DNA from: Pseudomonas orientalis
GTDB lineage: Bacteria > Pseudomonadota > Gammaproteobacteria > Pseudomonadales > Pseudomonadaceae
Direction: 5' to 3'
Length of the DNA stretch: 64,000 bases
NCBI RefSeq assembly: GCF_022807995.1
Contig: NZ_CP094351.1
Span: 3,503,001 to 3,567,000, forward strand
Numbering within the stretch: the stretch's first letter is position 1; each line of letters begins with the position of its first letter. Below the pieces are notes generated by a model. It worked only from the letters and a program-made list of their open reading frames with translations. It did no database searches and was not told the origin of the DNA. Positions 39,019-47,658 of the stretch are shown here, one piece after another. The position numbers and the translations under genes are program-made.

Positions 39019-39984
39019 TCACCGATAATCCAGGCTCAAGGTGTACTGCCCGGCAAACTCACCGGCCGGGTAAGCGCCCGCTTGCAGCTGTGGGCGAAAC
39101 CCCAGCCTGATGAGATTGGCGCCCTTGACCATGGCAAAACTGCGGGGTGTGGCAAAGTCGACCGCGGTGCCGTTATCGGCCCAGGTGGCAGCCATGAGCA
39201 ATCCATCAAGCGTGGTGGCGGACAGGCCGGCGCTAGCGCTCACAATCCCCTGGGTGGGAGACAGGCGCGCGCTCACATTCTTCGTCCCCGTGCAGTTAAG
39301 GCTGATATCAGCTATCCGTTGTGTGGAACCGAATTCGTCACTGTTGAGTGTGCCAAACGGAAGCGAGAGACTTGAAGCCGAACCTAATGAGCATGCGGGT
39401 TCGGGGACGGTGTAACGTACAAGGGCAGAGACCACCATCCCGTTATAACTTACCTCTGGCGCATTTGCCACCAGATTGACCGAGATGGAATAAGAGCCTG
39501 GTATTTCACTCGCGTTTCCGGTTATCCTCGCTTGCAGCGCAAGCGAGTACATTAAGTTGCTTAAACCCGCATAGCAATTCTCTAACATGCATACATCCGT
39601 TCTTAATGATTTCTGGGACGGTATTACCCGTCCGTTTGCCATGATTACCAATGCGGGTCCCGAGCCTTGCCGATAAAATTGCAGATGCTGCAAATAAGGC
39701 GCCTTTGTAGTGCTCAGGAGTACTTTACATACACTAACCACTATAACCTCAATACTTTGCTTGGGCTCTATAACGCCAAGCTCTATGTTCGACGCATCCT
39801 GAGTACAGCTTAAAACCTGCGCAGCAAATGACGTCTTATAATTCAGGCAGCATAAAAGTGCGAATAACAAACGGACAGCACGCCGCGCGCCTGGCTGCCG
39901 ACCTGCGAAAGAAAAATATATGATTTTCAGCATTTCCAGCTCGCTTATTTTATAACGAGCAAGGCTTCCCTTGTCTCGAGTCAA
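39019..39984 (-). CDS. Fimbrial tip adhesin, operon 2
   Basis: A 321-residue exported protein, last gene of the leftward operon. The frame opens at TTG 39984, overlapping the previous stop (TTGA); ATG 39933 (MLKIIYFSFAGRQPG) is an alternative. In both cases the hydrophobic core (AVRLLFALLCCLNYKTSFAA) lies after a basic region. Residues ~55-200 are a divergent N-terminal domain with Cys pairs (VLSCTQD, VSVCKV, DVCMLENCYAG). The C-terminal ~120 residues are pilin-like, with PACSLGSASSLSLPFGTL, SLNCTGTKNVSARLSP and a YTLSLDYR end. The start is uncertain; the tip role is inferred from position and architecture. It converges on the other adhesin gene, 96 bp away. Confidence 0.8.
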   Translation of the reverse strand: MTRDKGSLARYKISELEMLKIIYFSFAGRQPGARRAVRLLFALLCCLNYKTSFAAQVLSCTQDASNIELGVIEPKQSIEVIVVSVCKVLLSTTKAPYLQHLQFYRQGSGPALVIMANGRVIPSQKSLRTDVCMLENCYAGLSNLMYSLALQARITGNASEIPGSYSISVNLVANAPEVSYNGMVVSALVRYTVPEPACSLGSASSLSLPFGTLNSDEFGSTQRIADISLNCTGTKNVSARLSPTQGIVSASAGLSATTLDGLLMAATWADNGTAVDFATPRSFAMVKGANLIRLGFRPQLQAGAYPAGEFAGQYTLSLDYR

Positions 39985-40505
39985 AGGTAAAGAACTTCCA
40001 ACAGCAATATCGCGTTGTAGTTGCCGATGGCCGGCAACTGCTCGCCGGTTTTGACCGCGCGCACCGAGAACTTCAACTTCAATATTTCGTCGGGCACGTC
40101 AAAGAGCAGCGACTCTCCTAGCGTCATTGCAACCTGACGCGTCACTGCGCTCACGTCGCTTAATTGTGTCTGCAGTCCCAATGTATCGAGCGTGGTACGC
40201 ATAGTGTGTGGGTCGTAGGTGCCACTGCCCGACGTAAAACGCAATTGGACACGGCTGTGTTTAGCGCACTGAAAACCAAACTCCACATCAGTCCAGGGGG
40301 TTATCCTCGACTGCAGTGAGTTGAGGTTGACCTTGGGCACTTCCACACTCTGTGTCGAAGCGAAGGTGGCCGTACAGGGCGGCTTGATCAAAGTGCCACT
40401 AATTTCCAGGCGGGTGGTATCGGCAGCCCAGGCAGCCTGGGGTGAACACAACACTTCGGCCATGACCACGCCGGTCCACAGCATTGCCCTGAAGGCCCAG
40501 CCCAT
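39981..40505 (-). CDS. Minor fimbrial subunit, operon 2
   Basis: A 174-residue pilin-like protein from ATG 40505, one base after the preceding stop. The signal peptide (MGWAFRAMLWTGVVMAEVLC) ends near AWAAD. The mature domain shows LEISGTLIKPPCTATFASTQ with the first Cys, FGFQCAKHSRVQLRF with the second, and a C-terminal strand NAILLLEVLYL. It is probably an adaptor between rod and tip. It is translationally coupled to genes on both sides. Confidence 0.87.
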   Translation of the reverse strand: MGWAFRAMLWTGVVMAEVLCSPQAAWAADTTRLEISGTLIKPPCTATFASTQSVEVPKVNLNSLQSRITPWTDVEFGFQCAKHSRVQLRFTSGSGTYDPHTMRTTLDTLGLQTQLSDVSAVTRQVAMTLGESLLFDVPDEILKLKFSVRAVKTGEQLPAIGNYNAILLLEVLYL

Positions 40506-40506
40506 G

Positions 40507-40998
40507 TCAGAGATACTCGATGCTGACGACCGTCGAGGCACTGAAAGAACCTTCGGTCAACGTACCCGTAGATATCAGCTTGGCCTTCATGCCGAGGTCG
40601 ACAGCGCCGCTTAACTTGGTCAAGGTCTTCTTGACCCCGGTGATATTGACGTCCGAATTGTCGCTATTCCAAGTCAAGCCATATGCCAGGTTCGTCATAC
40701 CCGTCGCGGCCTGGGTGGTCGAGCCGGCGACGGCACTGGAGGCCTTGACGCTGACATTTAACGAGGAATTGGGTGGGCATGTCAGGTTGATGGGCACCGC
40801 CACAAGCGGCGCTTTATCCACCTGGTCGTAACGCCGAGTGCCGAAGTCGACGCTCAGCGTCTTGCTGCCGGTGACGACGCAAGGCGGGCGCGTCAGGGTG
40901 CCACTGACATTGATCGTGACGGTATCGGTAATCGCGAATGCCGGCGAACAGGCGGTGCTAACCAATAGCATGACGCTGGCCGATCGGAGTAATTTCAT
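40507..40998 (-). CDS. Minor fimbrial subunit, operon 2
   Basis: A 163-residue pilin-like protein with signal peptide MKLLRSASVMLLVSTACSPA (ending FA-IT). The mature part has VTINVSGTLTRPPCVVTGSK, the spaced Cys in NLTCPPNSSLNVSVKA, and the C-terminal donor/acceptor strand ASTVVSIEYL. It follows the usher gene after 84 bp and is similar in layout to the next subunit, suggesting duplication. It is likely a tip-fibrillum or adaptor component. Confidence 0.88.
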   Translation of the reverse strand: MKLLRSASVMLLVSTACSPAFAITDTVTINVSGTLTRPPCVVTGSKTLSVDFGTRRYDQVDKAPLVAVPINLTCPPNSSLNVSVKASSAVAGSTTQAATGMTNLAYGLTWNSDNSDVNITGVKKTLTKLSGAVDLGMKAKLISTGTLTEGSFSASTVVSIEYL

Positions 40999-41082
40999 TA
41001 TTCTGCTCCTGCAGGAATCAAAGGAAAGTGAGGTAGCGGATACATGGGTAGATACGCGCGCAACGCGCGCCAGGGCTGTGTT

Positions 41083-43695
41083 TCAATCCTCGCCAGCGAC
41101 CGGTGTGGCATCGCATGTAAATTTGAGTTGGTTAATGCCGCTCTCGGCCAGCCCGTAAGTACGCAAGTCCAGATCATTGCTGCACCAGGACCTGCCATTG
41201 ACCTTGACCACCAGTCGAGACTGGTCAGGTACGCCGGTAAGGAAAACCCGGCCCTTGTCAGCCACCATCGCGCTGCTCAGCGAGGCACCCGCCGTATCTA
41301 AAAGCTGAACAGTTGCCGCAAAAGGCGCGGGAACACCCTGTGCCGTCTCAACCGCCACCAGCAGGCGGCGACCGTTCTGGGTCTTGAAGCGCGCCAACAC
41401 GAACGCACCGCGATTGGGGGTGACTTCCTGCACCAGCCCGGCGATATCAACGTTGTCGGATAACGACTGGGTGTCGAGCGACACGCGGTTGTCGCGGTAA
41501 GGCTGCGCCGAGGAAATGATCGTATAACCACTGCTGTTGGTTCGGACCCCGCTGCGGGCCAACACCCCCACATCCGCAGCACCCGGGGTGGCCACGATGA
41601 TGTTGGTTTCTCCCAGCGGCTGGGTGAACATCAGCGTGTCGCGCATGGCGACCACGCCCCCTTCGATGCCGTAATCCATCTGCCGGGTGTCTTGCTCGCG
41701 GCTGTACGAACCGTGCCAGATGGCATTGGCGCCGGTGTAACGTGCGGCAATCGAGCTGCCCAATACCCGGTCCTCGTCACTCAGTTGCTGATTGATGCCG
41801 AGGTTGTAGGACAGTGCGCCGTCATCGAAGCTTGAACCGCTGAAGGTGGCCGACCGGATGTCGTTCCCATTGGAGTCGCGGTTATTACTGAGGCCGACCC
41901 GGCTGGTGCTGCCGCCAGGTTTACCCAGCGGAACACTCACGCTCAAAGACAGGCTGCGAATGTCATCGCCATTGCCCGCGCTCTGCGCCAGGCCCAGGTT
42001 GTAAGAGGCGCGCCCCACGCTGAAGCTGTAACCCAGCTGGATCGAGGTGTTGCTGGTGGCCACGTTCCAGTAATCGGTTTTGGTGAGGTTGGCGTACATG
42101 CCGCCATAGTCACCCAACTGCTGTGCGACGTTGGCGGTGAAGCTGCTCTTCATATGGCCTTGCAGGTACGGCGAAAACACCTGCCCGTTGAACAGTGATT
42201 CACCTGCGTACGGCTGCAGGGAGCGGCTGGCCCGCGCATTGTTGGCTTCATTGAAGCTGTAGTAACCACTGGTGGAATAGCGATAGCCGATCAAGCTGAA
42301 ATTGGTATCGGTCAGGCTCAGGGTCTTGGAATAGCGAAAACGATAAGATTGGCCGGACAACGTTTTGCCTTGCGGCCCCAGGTCGGCCGTGATCGCGTGG
42401 GTTACATCGAGGGAAATGGCACCGAAGCCGGCGAAGTCGTGGGCAAACCCCAACAGTGAAGACTTATATTGATCGCTGACGATCGCGCCGCCAAACAACG
42501 TAGTGCCATCCGTCAGGCCACGCCGCAAAGTACCCAGGACAAACGCTGGCTTAGCCTGATTCACCGCCCCTTGCGCGGGTCGATATTGGCCCGCCGTCAG
42601 CGCATAGCTCTGTTGGCCTTCGCGCAGCATGTACGGCACCGAGGAGAAGGATTGGGTGTAGACCTGGCGCTCGCCATTGGGGCCCTGGATCGAGACTTCG
42701 ATGTCACCGTTGCTGGGGGTGGAGTACAGATCCTTGAGCGCGAACGGCCCGGACGGTACCCACTGCTCACTGATGACGTAGCCGCGTTGGCGCAGGGTCA
42801 CCAATGAGCGACCATTGGCAACCCCGCGCACCACCGGGGCAAAGTTACGTGAGTCGTCAGGCAGCATGTCCAGGTCGGACTCAATGCCGACGCCACGATA
42901 GGAGATGGACTCAAACAGGTCGCTGTCGGTCGAGCTTTCGCCGACCGTGGCAATCGCCATCATGTTGCCCATATCCCGTTGGGCGTAAGTGTCCACCGAT
43001 TTCCACTGGCCCGGGAGCTGGGTGCTTTTTTGCCAAGTGGAGAAATTACGCAATCGCCACGCGCCCGCATTGACACCACTGCGCAGGCTGCCGAATTGCG
43101 ATTGACGGTTGCCGTAGCCGGACTGGTACTGGCTGGCGGAAAAGCTGTAGTTGGTGAACGCGACTGGCTCGCCATCGCTCCAGCTTTTGCGCCGCGTCGC
43201 GAAGGGGATGCTGCCGATATAGGCTTGGGGAATCTGCAGGTCCAGGTGCTGCTTATGAAAGTCGTAGCTGTAAGACACATCAGCCAGGTCACGGCTGAAG
43301 TAGACACATTGGTCGACACTGACCTCGGCATTTATCAGCCGGTTTGGGTCAACACCCAGCGCCTCAAGACCTTCAACGCTCAAACAAGGAAACAGTCCGG
43401 TGGACGTAGGCCGCTGCTGCGCCGCCTCCCGTACAAAGCGCACATCACGTTGTTCGATCATCCGGTTATCCACGCTCAGAGTGACCCGATAAACCCCCGG
43501 CAATTGGCCCTGGCTGAGGGTTTTGATTTGTTCGGCGACTTCGGGCGAACTATGCCCGCCGCCAATTTCCAGAAAAGTTGCATCGAAACTGTATTCGGCC
43601 TGGGCAAAGGTACTGGTCAGGCCCGCGACACTCAGCACCAGGGACCGCCAGTAGTTGGCTAAACGTATGGGGGCGTACAGACATACAGGCGGCAT
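41083..43695 (-). CDS. Outer-membrane fimbrial usher, operon 2
   Basis: An 870-residue usher. Signal peptide region: NYWRSLVLSVAGLTSTFAQA. PapC_N includes YSFDATFLEIGGGHSSPEVA and PGVYRVTLSVDNRMIEQRDV. The barrel follows (QYQSGYGNRQSQFGSLRSGV) with plug strands near FAPVVRGVANGRSLVTLRQR, and then the C-terminal domains, with Cys in WCSNDLDL and LKFTCDA. It differs clearly in sequence from the usher of operon 1, so the two operons are not a recent duplication. It starts 17 bp after the chaperone gene. Confidence 0.94.
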   Translation of the reverse strand: MPPVCLYAPIRLANYWRSLVLSVAGLTSTFAQAEYSFDATFLEIGGGHSSPEVAEQIKTLSQGQLPGVYRVTLSVDNRMIEQRDVRFVREAAQQRPTSTGLFPCLSVEGLEALGVDPNRLINAEVSVDQCVYFSRDLADVSYSYDFHKQHLDLQIPQAYIGSIPFATRRKSWSDGEPVAFTNYSFSASQYQSGYGNRQSQFGSLRSGVNAGAWRLRNFSTWQKSTQLPGQWKSVDTYAQRDMGNMMAIATVGESSTDSDLFESISYRGVGIESDLDMLPDDSRNFAPVVRGVANGRSLVTLRQRGYVISEQWVPSGPFALKDLYSTPSNGDIEVSIQGPNGERQVYTQSFSSVPYMLREGQQSYALTAGQYRPAQGAVNQAKPAFVLGTLRRGLTDGTTLFGGAIVSDQYKSSLLGFAHDFAGFGAISLDVTHAITADLGPQGKTLSGQSYRFRYSKTLSLTDTNFSLIGYRYSTSGYYSFNEANNARASRSLQPYAGESLFNGQVFSPYLQGHMKSSFTANVAQQLGDYGGMYANLTKTDYWNVATSNTSIQLGYSFSVGRASYNLGLAQSAGNGDDIRSLSLSVSVPLGKPGGSTSRVGLSNNRDSNGNDIRSATFSGSSFDDGALSYNLGINQQLSDEDRVLGSSIAARYTGANAIWHGSYSREQDTRQMDYGIEGGVVAMRDTLMFTQPLGETNIIVATPGAADVGVLARSGVRTNSSGYTIISSAQPYRDNRVSLDTQSLSDNVDIAGLVQEVTPNRGAFVLARFKTQNGRRLLVAVETAQGVPAPFAATVQLLDTAGASLSSAMVADKGRVFLTGVPDQSRLVVKVNGRSWCSNDLDLRTYGLAESGINQLKFTCDATPVAGED

Positions 43696-43712
43696 CAGGG
43701 TTTCCTTACCGT

Positions 43713-44408
43713 TTAGCGCACGCTGACAGGATCGGTTTTAACCGTACTTCCGTATTCGTTGATGTAACTGAGCACAAGGGTATCGCCGCGCTTGAGCGGG
43801 TGCGCAGACTTCGCCGTACTGCCTGGGCGTATCACTTCAGGTATTTGCGTATCCGCAGCGCCGTTGACCAGCAGCTCACTGACGACGACATTGAAACCTG
43901 AGGGGTTATGAACGCTCAGTTTTCCGTCCTGTACCTGCCACTCCAAGTTGGCCACGGCCTCTTTAAGCGTGCCCTTCAAATCAGCGGGGCGATAAAACAA
44001 CTTGATGGTGGTTTTAAGGGCAATCTGTAATACATTTTGATCGCGCTGTTCCGCGGGTGCGGCGGGGATAGCTTTTACGTTGATCAAAAACAGACTTTCT
44101 TTATCAGGCGGCAACTGCTTAACATCAGTTGCGATAATCCGCAGAATATTCTGGCTTTGCGCATCCAGGCGAAACAGCGGCGGCGTCATGATAAATTCAT
44201 CAGCGCTTTGATTGCGGTCCTCATAAGCGCTGACCCAAGACTGCACCAGGTATGGCGAGTTTTCATCAGTATTGGAAACGGAAAGGTTCGCTTCCTTATC
44301 CTGACCTTGATACACCACTCTAGTCGTGCCCACATTAACGCCTGCCTGAACTTGCGGCAGCCATGAGCACACCAGCAGCGCAGCAAACGCGGCGGCTTTT
44401 ATATGCAT
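43713..44408 (-). CDS. Periplasmic fimbrial chaperone, operon 2
   Basis: A 231-residue PapD-like chaperone. The signal peptide (MHIKAAAFAALLVCSWLPQV) ends at QA-GV. Domain 1 carries VGTTRVVYQGQDKEANLSVS, YLVQSWVSA, FIMTPPLFRLD and LRIIATDVKQLPPDKESLFL with the exposed subunit-binding strand INVKAIP. Domain 2 begins near LFYRPADLKG. It serves the pilins of the leftward operon. The preceding 70 bp contain a strong stem after the pilin gene. Confidence 0.93.
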   Translation of the reverse strand: MHIKAAAFAALLVCSWLPQVQAGVNVGTTRVVYQGQDKEANLSVSNTDENSPYLVQSWVSAYEDRNQSADEFIMTPPLFRLDAQSQNILRIIATDVKQLPPDKESLFLINVKAIPAAPAEQRDQNVLQIALKTTIKLFYRPADLKGTLKEAVANLEWQVQDGKLSVHNPSGFNVVVSELLVNGAADTQIPEVIRPGSTAKSAHPLKRGDTLVLSYINEYGSTVKTDPVSVR

Positions 44409-44427
44409 GAAATTTATCCTATCGAGG

Positions 44428-44467
44428 TAACGCCACGGCTCGCCAAACGGAATAAGCCGTGGCGTTA
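44428..44467 (-). promoter_or_regulatory. Long stem-loop after pilin 2
   Basis: TAACGCCACGGCT (44428-44440) and AGCCGTGGCGTTA (44455-44467) form a perfect 13-bp stem between pilin and chaperone genes. There is no T-tract, so it may be a processing or mRNA-stability element that favours pilin expression, parallel to the hairpin in operon 1. Confidence 0.7.
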
Positions 44468-44478
44468 GTTACTACGAG

Positions 44479-45054
44479 TTACTTATAGCTAACATCAAAG
44501 CTGGCCAGCGCATTGACTTGACCGGTACCAATACCACGGACACCCTCGGCGCCGTCTTTGCCTTCGGTGTCGACCACCAGGCGAACATACGAGGCGGTAA
44601 AGTCAAAGGTATTGGACTGAGGACGAAGGGCATAGTCGTTACTGGCCGTATTGAGCGCCAGTTTGTTGCCCGTGCGGGCATCATTGATTTGAATGCCCAC
44701 ACCCGGGACTTGATTGTCACCGGTCATACCCAGAAGGGTCGGATCAGTAGCCGATTGCTGGCCGCGAAAAGTAATCGCTGCGTTCTTAAGCGTTGCGGTA
44801 CTGCAGTTTTCCAACGAAATGGAAAAGGGTACCGAGCCGGCTGTGGCGCCCACAGTATTGGCAAAGTCGAGCAGACGTACTTGCCCCATGTCCACGGCCT
44901 TCTTTACATTGGCGCTGACAATGGTGCACGCGTTGTCGTTGATCGAACCGCTGAATTCAACTTGGCCATCAGCGGCCTGCGCCCCCACTGTTGCCATTAA
45001 TGCAAACAGCGAAGAACCACACAGCGCAGCGTACTTACCCAATTTATAATTCAT
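44479..45054 (-). CDS. Major fimbrial subunit, chaperone-usher operon 2
   Basis: A 191-residue secreted pilin of the FimA/PapA type, first gene of the leftward operon. The signal peptide ends at GAQAAD. The mature part contains GQVEFSGSINDNACTIVSAN with the first Cys, ISLENCSTATLKNAAITFRG with the second, and ends ALASFDVSYK with penultimate Tyr. It differs from the pilin of operon 1 in having the classical type 1-like body. A variant RcsB-like box (45164-45177) lies 109 bp upstream. Confidence 0.93.
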   Translation of the reverse strand: MNYKLGKYAALCGSSLFALMATVGAQAADGQVEFSGSINDNACTIVSANVKKAVDMGQVRLLDFANTVGATAGSVPFSISLENCSTATLKNAAITFRGQQSATDPTLLGMTGDNQVPGVGIQINDARTGNKLALNTASNDYALRPQSNTFDFTASYVRLVVDTEGKDGAEGVRGIGTGQVNALASFDVSYK

Positions 45055-45163
45055 GAATAATCATCCTTCATTACAGTGCTGGAGTTTAGAAGTTTACTTC
45101 CCTGTTAAACGGCAGTGCCGCAGCAGGTAATGACAGAGTGCGCCCCTGCACACCTCTAAACCA

Positions 45164-45177
45164 TGAGACGATTCTCA
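45164..45177. promoter_or_regulatory. RcsB-like box, fimbrial operon 2
   Basis: On the reverse strand TGAGAATCGTCTCA: same ATCG centre and spacing as the perfect copies, with a paired change in each arm (A to G, T to C) that keeps the dyad perfect. Confidence 0.6.
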
Positions 45178-45244
45178 ATTGGTAACACTTCAACTAGTGC
45201 AACTTAATAAGCGCGCCCGCTTGCCGGGCACTTTTAGTGCTGCA

Positions 45245-47329
45245 TCACCACTGATAGCCCACACCGACCGACAACCCCACCTCCCCTTGGGTATTGGTAT
45301 TGCCCTGAAGCTTGCTCACCCAGCGCCCGTTATCCGAGATATGGGACATGCCGACCGCCAGCGCCGACTGCCCTCGGTAACCACTGACGCCCGCGGCCGT
45401 CATGCTCGCGCCCGGCGAGTAAGGCTGGGGCAATGCCGCCATGGCCATGGCCCCGGCAACGCCGGCGCTCAACTTGTCATCCAGGTTTTTGATATCTCGG
45501 TGCAAGGTGTTGTAGACCTGACGAGTCAAGGCATTTGCCTCAGCGAGGCCCTTGCTCATCTGGCCAAGGTTGACTGCATCAGTGGCCGAGGTACCGGCAG
45601 CCACATGAGTCATCTGGCGTTCCGCCCCTGCCTGGCCCAACGACACACTGTTATCGCGGTCCGCAACGGCATCGGTACCCAGCGCCACCGCGTTTTGCGC
45701 CGTTGCACTGGCCCCGTTACCGACGGCCACGGCGTTGGTTGCCGTAGCGCGGGCAGAGGAACCCAGGGCTGAGCTGTTGTGACCTGACGCCACGGCGCCC
45801 GCACCGGCGGCCACAGCATTCACGCCAGAAGCCACGGGCGCTACAACCGCTGCGCGGGCCAGCCCAGGGTTGACGTTGATCATGCCGTCCTGGCCATTTT
45901 TCAGCCGGTCGATGGCCGCATCACTGTTCTGCAGGTTGCCCGCCACTGCGCCCACCGACGTGCGCACCTCATTGAGTTGAGCCACGTTCACCGCATCGGT
46001 AGCCGCCGAGCCACCGGCCACATGGGTGATCTGACGCGCGTTGTCGGTGCTGCCGACCGACACGCTGTTGTCGCGATCTGCAACTGAACCCGCGCCCAGT
46101 GCGACCGAATCGTTGGCCACCGCCTGCGCACTCGCCCCCAACGCGACCGAATCGGTTCCAGACGCCACGGCATCGGCCCCGGTGGAATTGGCGCGCAGAT
46201 ACTTGACCCCGTCACCGCTGGCAATTGCGCTCAAGCCGCTCTCCAGCGTCTGCACCCGACCGTCCAGGCCATCGACGCGATGAGCAACTTCAAACAACTG
46301 CGAGCCGTTGACCGCCTCGGTGCTACCCGCCGCCAAGGTGCCAGCGTTGACGCCCGATAGGGTGCGATCGCCATCGACGCCAGCGAAATTAACCGAGCTG
46401 CCGCCGGAGGACTGGGCGAAGGCAAGCGCCTGGGTTTGTGCGTCTTGATTAACCAACCCCACCGCGCCAGCATTGAGCTTTGCAGTCAGGTTCTGCATAT
46501 CGGCACCGCTTTGGGTGACCTGCGCACTCATCCCCTCCAGGGCCAGGTTGGTCGCATGGAGCTGGGAGCCATTCACGGCGTCAGTGGAGCCAGCGCCCAC
46601 TCGCCCTGCCGCAAGGTTGATCAGTTGGCGTTTAAAGGAGCTACTGCCGACGCTGACAACCCCTTTTGAGCTGCTTCCAGCGAAATCGTAGTGTGCGCCG
46701 GCAATCGAAATGCCTGCGGTGCCGATCGCAGCGCTGGTAGATGAGTAGGCGCCTAGCGCGACACTGTCGCGATGTAACGCAGAGGAAGAACCACCGAGCG
46801 CAACGGCATTATCGGCAGATGCATTCGCATAATTACCCAGCGCCACGGCCCGGAAGCCGTCAGCGTTAGAGCGCCCACCCACTGCCGTAGCGCCACTACC
46901 GCTGGCCTTACTGACAATGCCAAATGCAGAGCTCTCCGCACTTTGAGCGCCAGACAATGTTCCCACTGCAGTGCTGTTTACGCCGGTCGCCTTCGCCGAC
47001 GAGCCGACACTGGTTGCGCTGATCGCCGCCGCTTGTGCGCCAGCGCCAATGGCCAACGTGTTGATAGAGGTCGCTACCGCCTCGCCCTTGCCGTATGCCC
47101 CGTCCTTGATCTGTATGAAACCATCGTTGTAACTGGCAGCCGACGCCATCTGCGGGATGGCAATCACCGACAGGAGGATCAACCCACCCAACCCGACACT
47201 TCGCTTATGTTGACCCTGAAGCACACGCGAGCGCGTTGTTGTTTTCTTGCCCTGACCACTCACATGTTCAGACACCGCTACCCAGGCCCGGGTCGCTTCA
47301 TTCCATGCCAGATTATAAATCTTATTCAT
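45245..47329 (-). CDS. YadA-type trimeric autotransporter adhesin
   Basis: A 694-residue surface adhesin. The N-terminal extended signal peptide (ESPR) starts MNKIYNLAWNEATRAWVAVS and has a hydrophobic core at ~45-65. The head has many Hep/Hag-type repeats (NAVALGGSSSA, DSVALGA, DNSVSVGS, NAVAVGNGASATAQNAVALG). Neck motifs recur (GSTDAVNGSQL, ATDAVNVAQLNEV, ATDAVNLGQM). The last ~80 residues form the YadA anchor (LSAGVAGAMAMAALPQPYSP, then SALAVGMSHISDNGRW, GLSVGVGYQW), of which three copies make the outer-membrane barrel. A perfect RcsB-like box lies 112 bp upstream. It stands alone as a single-gene unit beside operon 2. Confidence 0.94.
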   Translation of the reverse strand: MNKIYNLAWNEATRAWVAVSEHVSGQGKKTTTRSRVLQGQHKRSVGLGGLILLSVIAIPQMASAASYNDGFIQIKDGAYGKGEAVATSINTLAIGAGAQAAAISATSVGSSAKATGVNSTAVGTLSGAQSAESSAFGIVSKASGSGATAVGGRSNADGFRAVALGNYANASADNAVALGGSSSALHRDSVALGAYSSTSAAIGTAGISIAGAHYDFAGSSSKGVVSVGSSSFKRQLINLAAGRVGAGSTDAVNGSQLHATNLALEGMSAQVTQSGADMQNLTAKLNAGAVGLVNQDAQTQALAFAQSSGGSSVNFAGVDGDRTLSGVNAGTLAAGSTEAVNGSQLFEVAHRVDGLDGRVQTLESGLSAIASGDGVKYLRANSTGADAVASGTDSVALGASAQAVANDSVALGAGSVADRDNSVSVGSTDNARQITHVAGGSAATDAVNVAQLNEVRTSVGAVAGNLQNSDAAIDRLKNGQDGMINVNPGLARAAVVAPVASGVNAVAAGAGAVASGHNSSALGSSARATATNAVAVGNGASATAQNAVALGTDAVADRDNSVSLGQAGAERQMTHVAAGTSATDAVNLGQMSKGLAEANALTRQVYNTLHRDIKNLDDKLSAGVAGAMAMAALPQPYSPGASMTAAGVSGYRGQSALAVGMSHISDNGRWVSKLQGNTNTQGEVGLSVGVGYQW

Positions 47330-47441
47330 TTTTTACATCCGCAAAACAACTTAAAGATGCAAAGCACAGCACTATATCCTTTCGGACATCCGCATCACTT
47401 TACCCTTTGCGAAGAATAAGTTTGACGCGTGACAATTCCCT

Positions 47442-47455
47442 TAAGACGATTCTTA
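47442..47455. promoter_or_regulatory. RcsB-like box, autotransporter promoter
   Basis: TAAGACGATTCTTA on the plus strand, that is TAAGAATCGTCTTA read toward the adhesin gene, identical to the copies at 25353 and 33685. Its flanks extend the dyad (TTAAGA...TCTTAA). Confidence 0.7.
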
Positions 47456-47613
47456 AAAAAAATCCTGGCCACTTATAATTTTCCACAACGCCGGCATATA
47501 ACGACAAATCGAGCCCATGCCGCACCTGAGAACTGGTTTAATCAGCACTAATGGAATGCAAGTCTTACAACTCGCTAACAGCGATAGTGTTCACACACTG
47601 GCGCGCCAATCAA

Positions 47614-47640
47614 ATGTGGAAGGGTTTGCCCCTTCCACAT
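47614..47640 (-). terminator. Hairpin after tamB
   Basis: ATGTGGAAGGG, 5-base loop, CCCTTCCACAT: a perfect 11-bp stem 18 bp beyond the tamB stop. The following T-run is weak. The rest of the gap 47330-47658 holds the adhesin promoter and no gene. Confidence 0.65.
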
Positions 47641-47658
47641 GTTATGACCGAGTACGTC

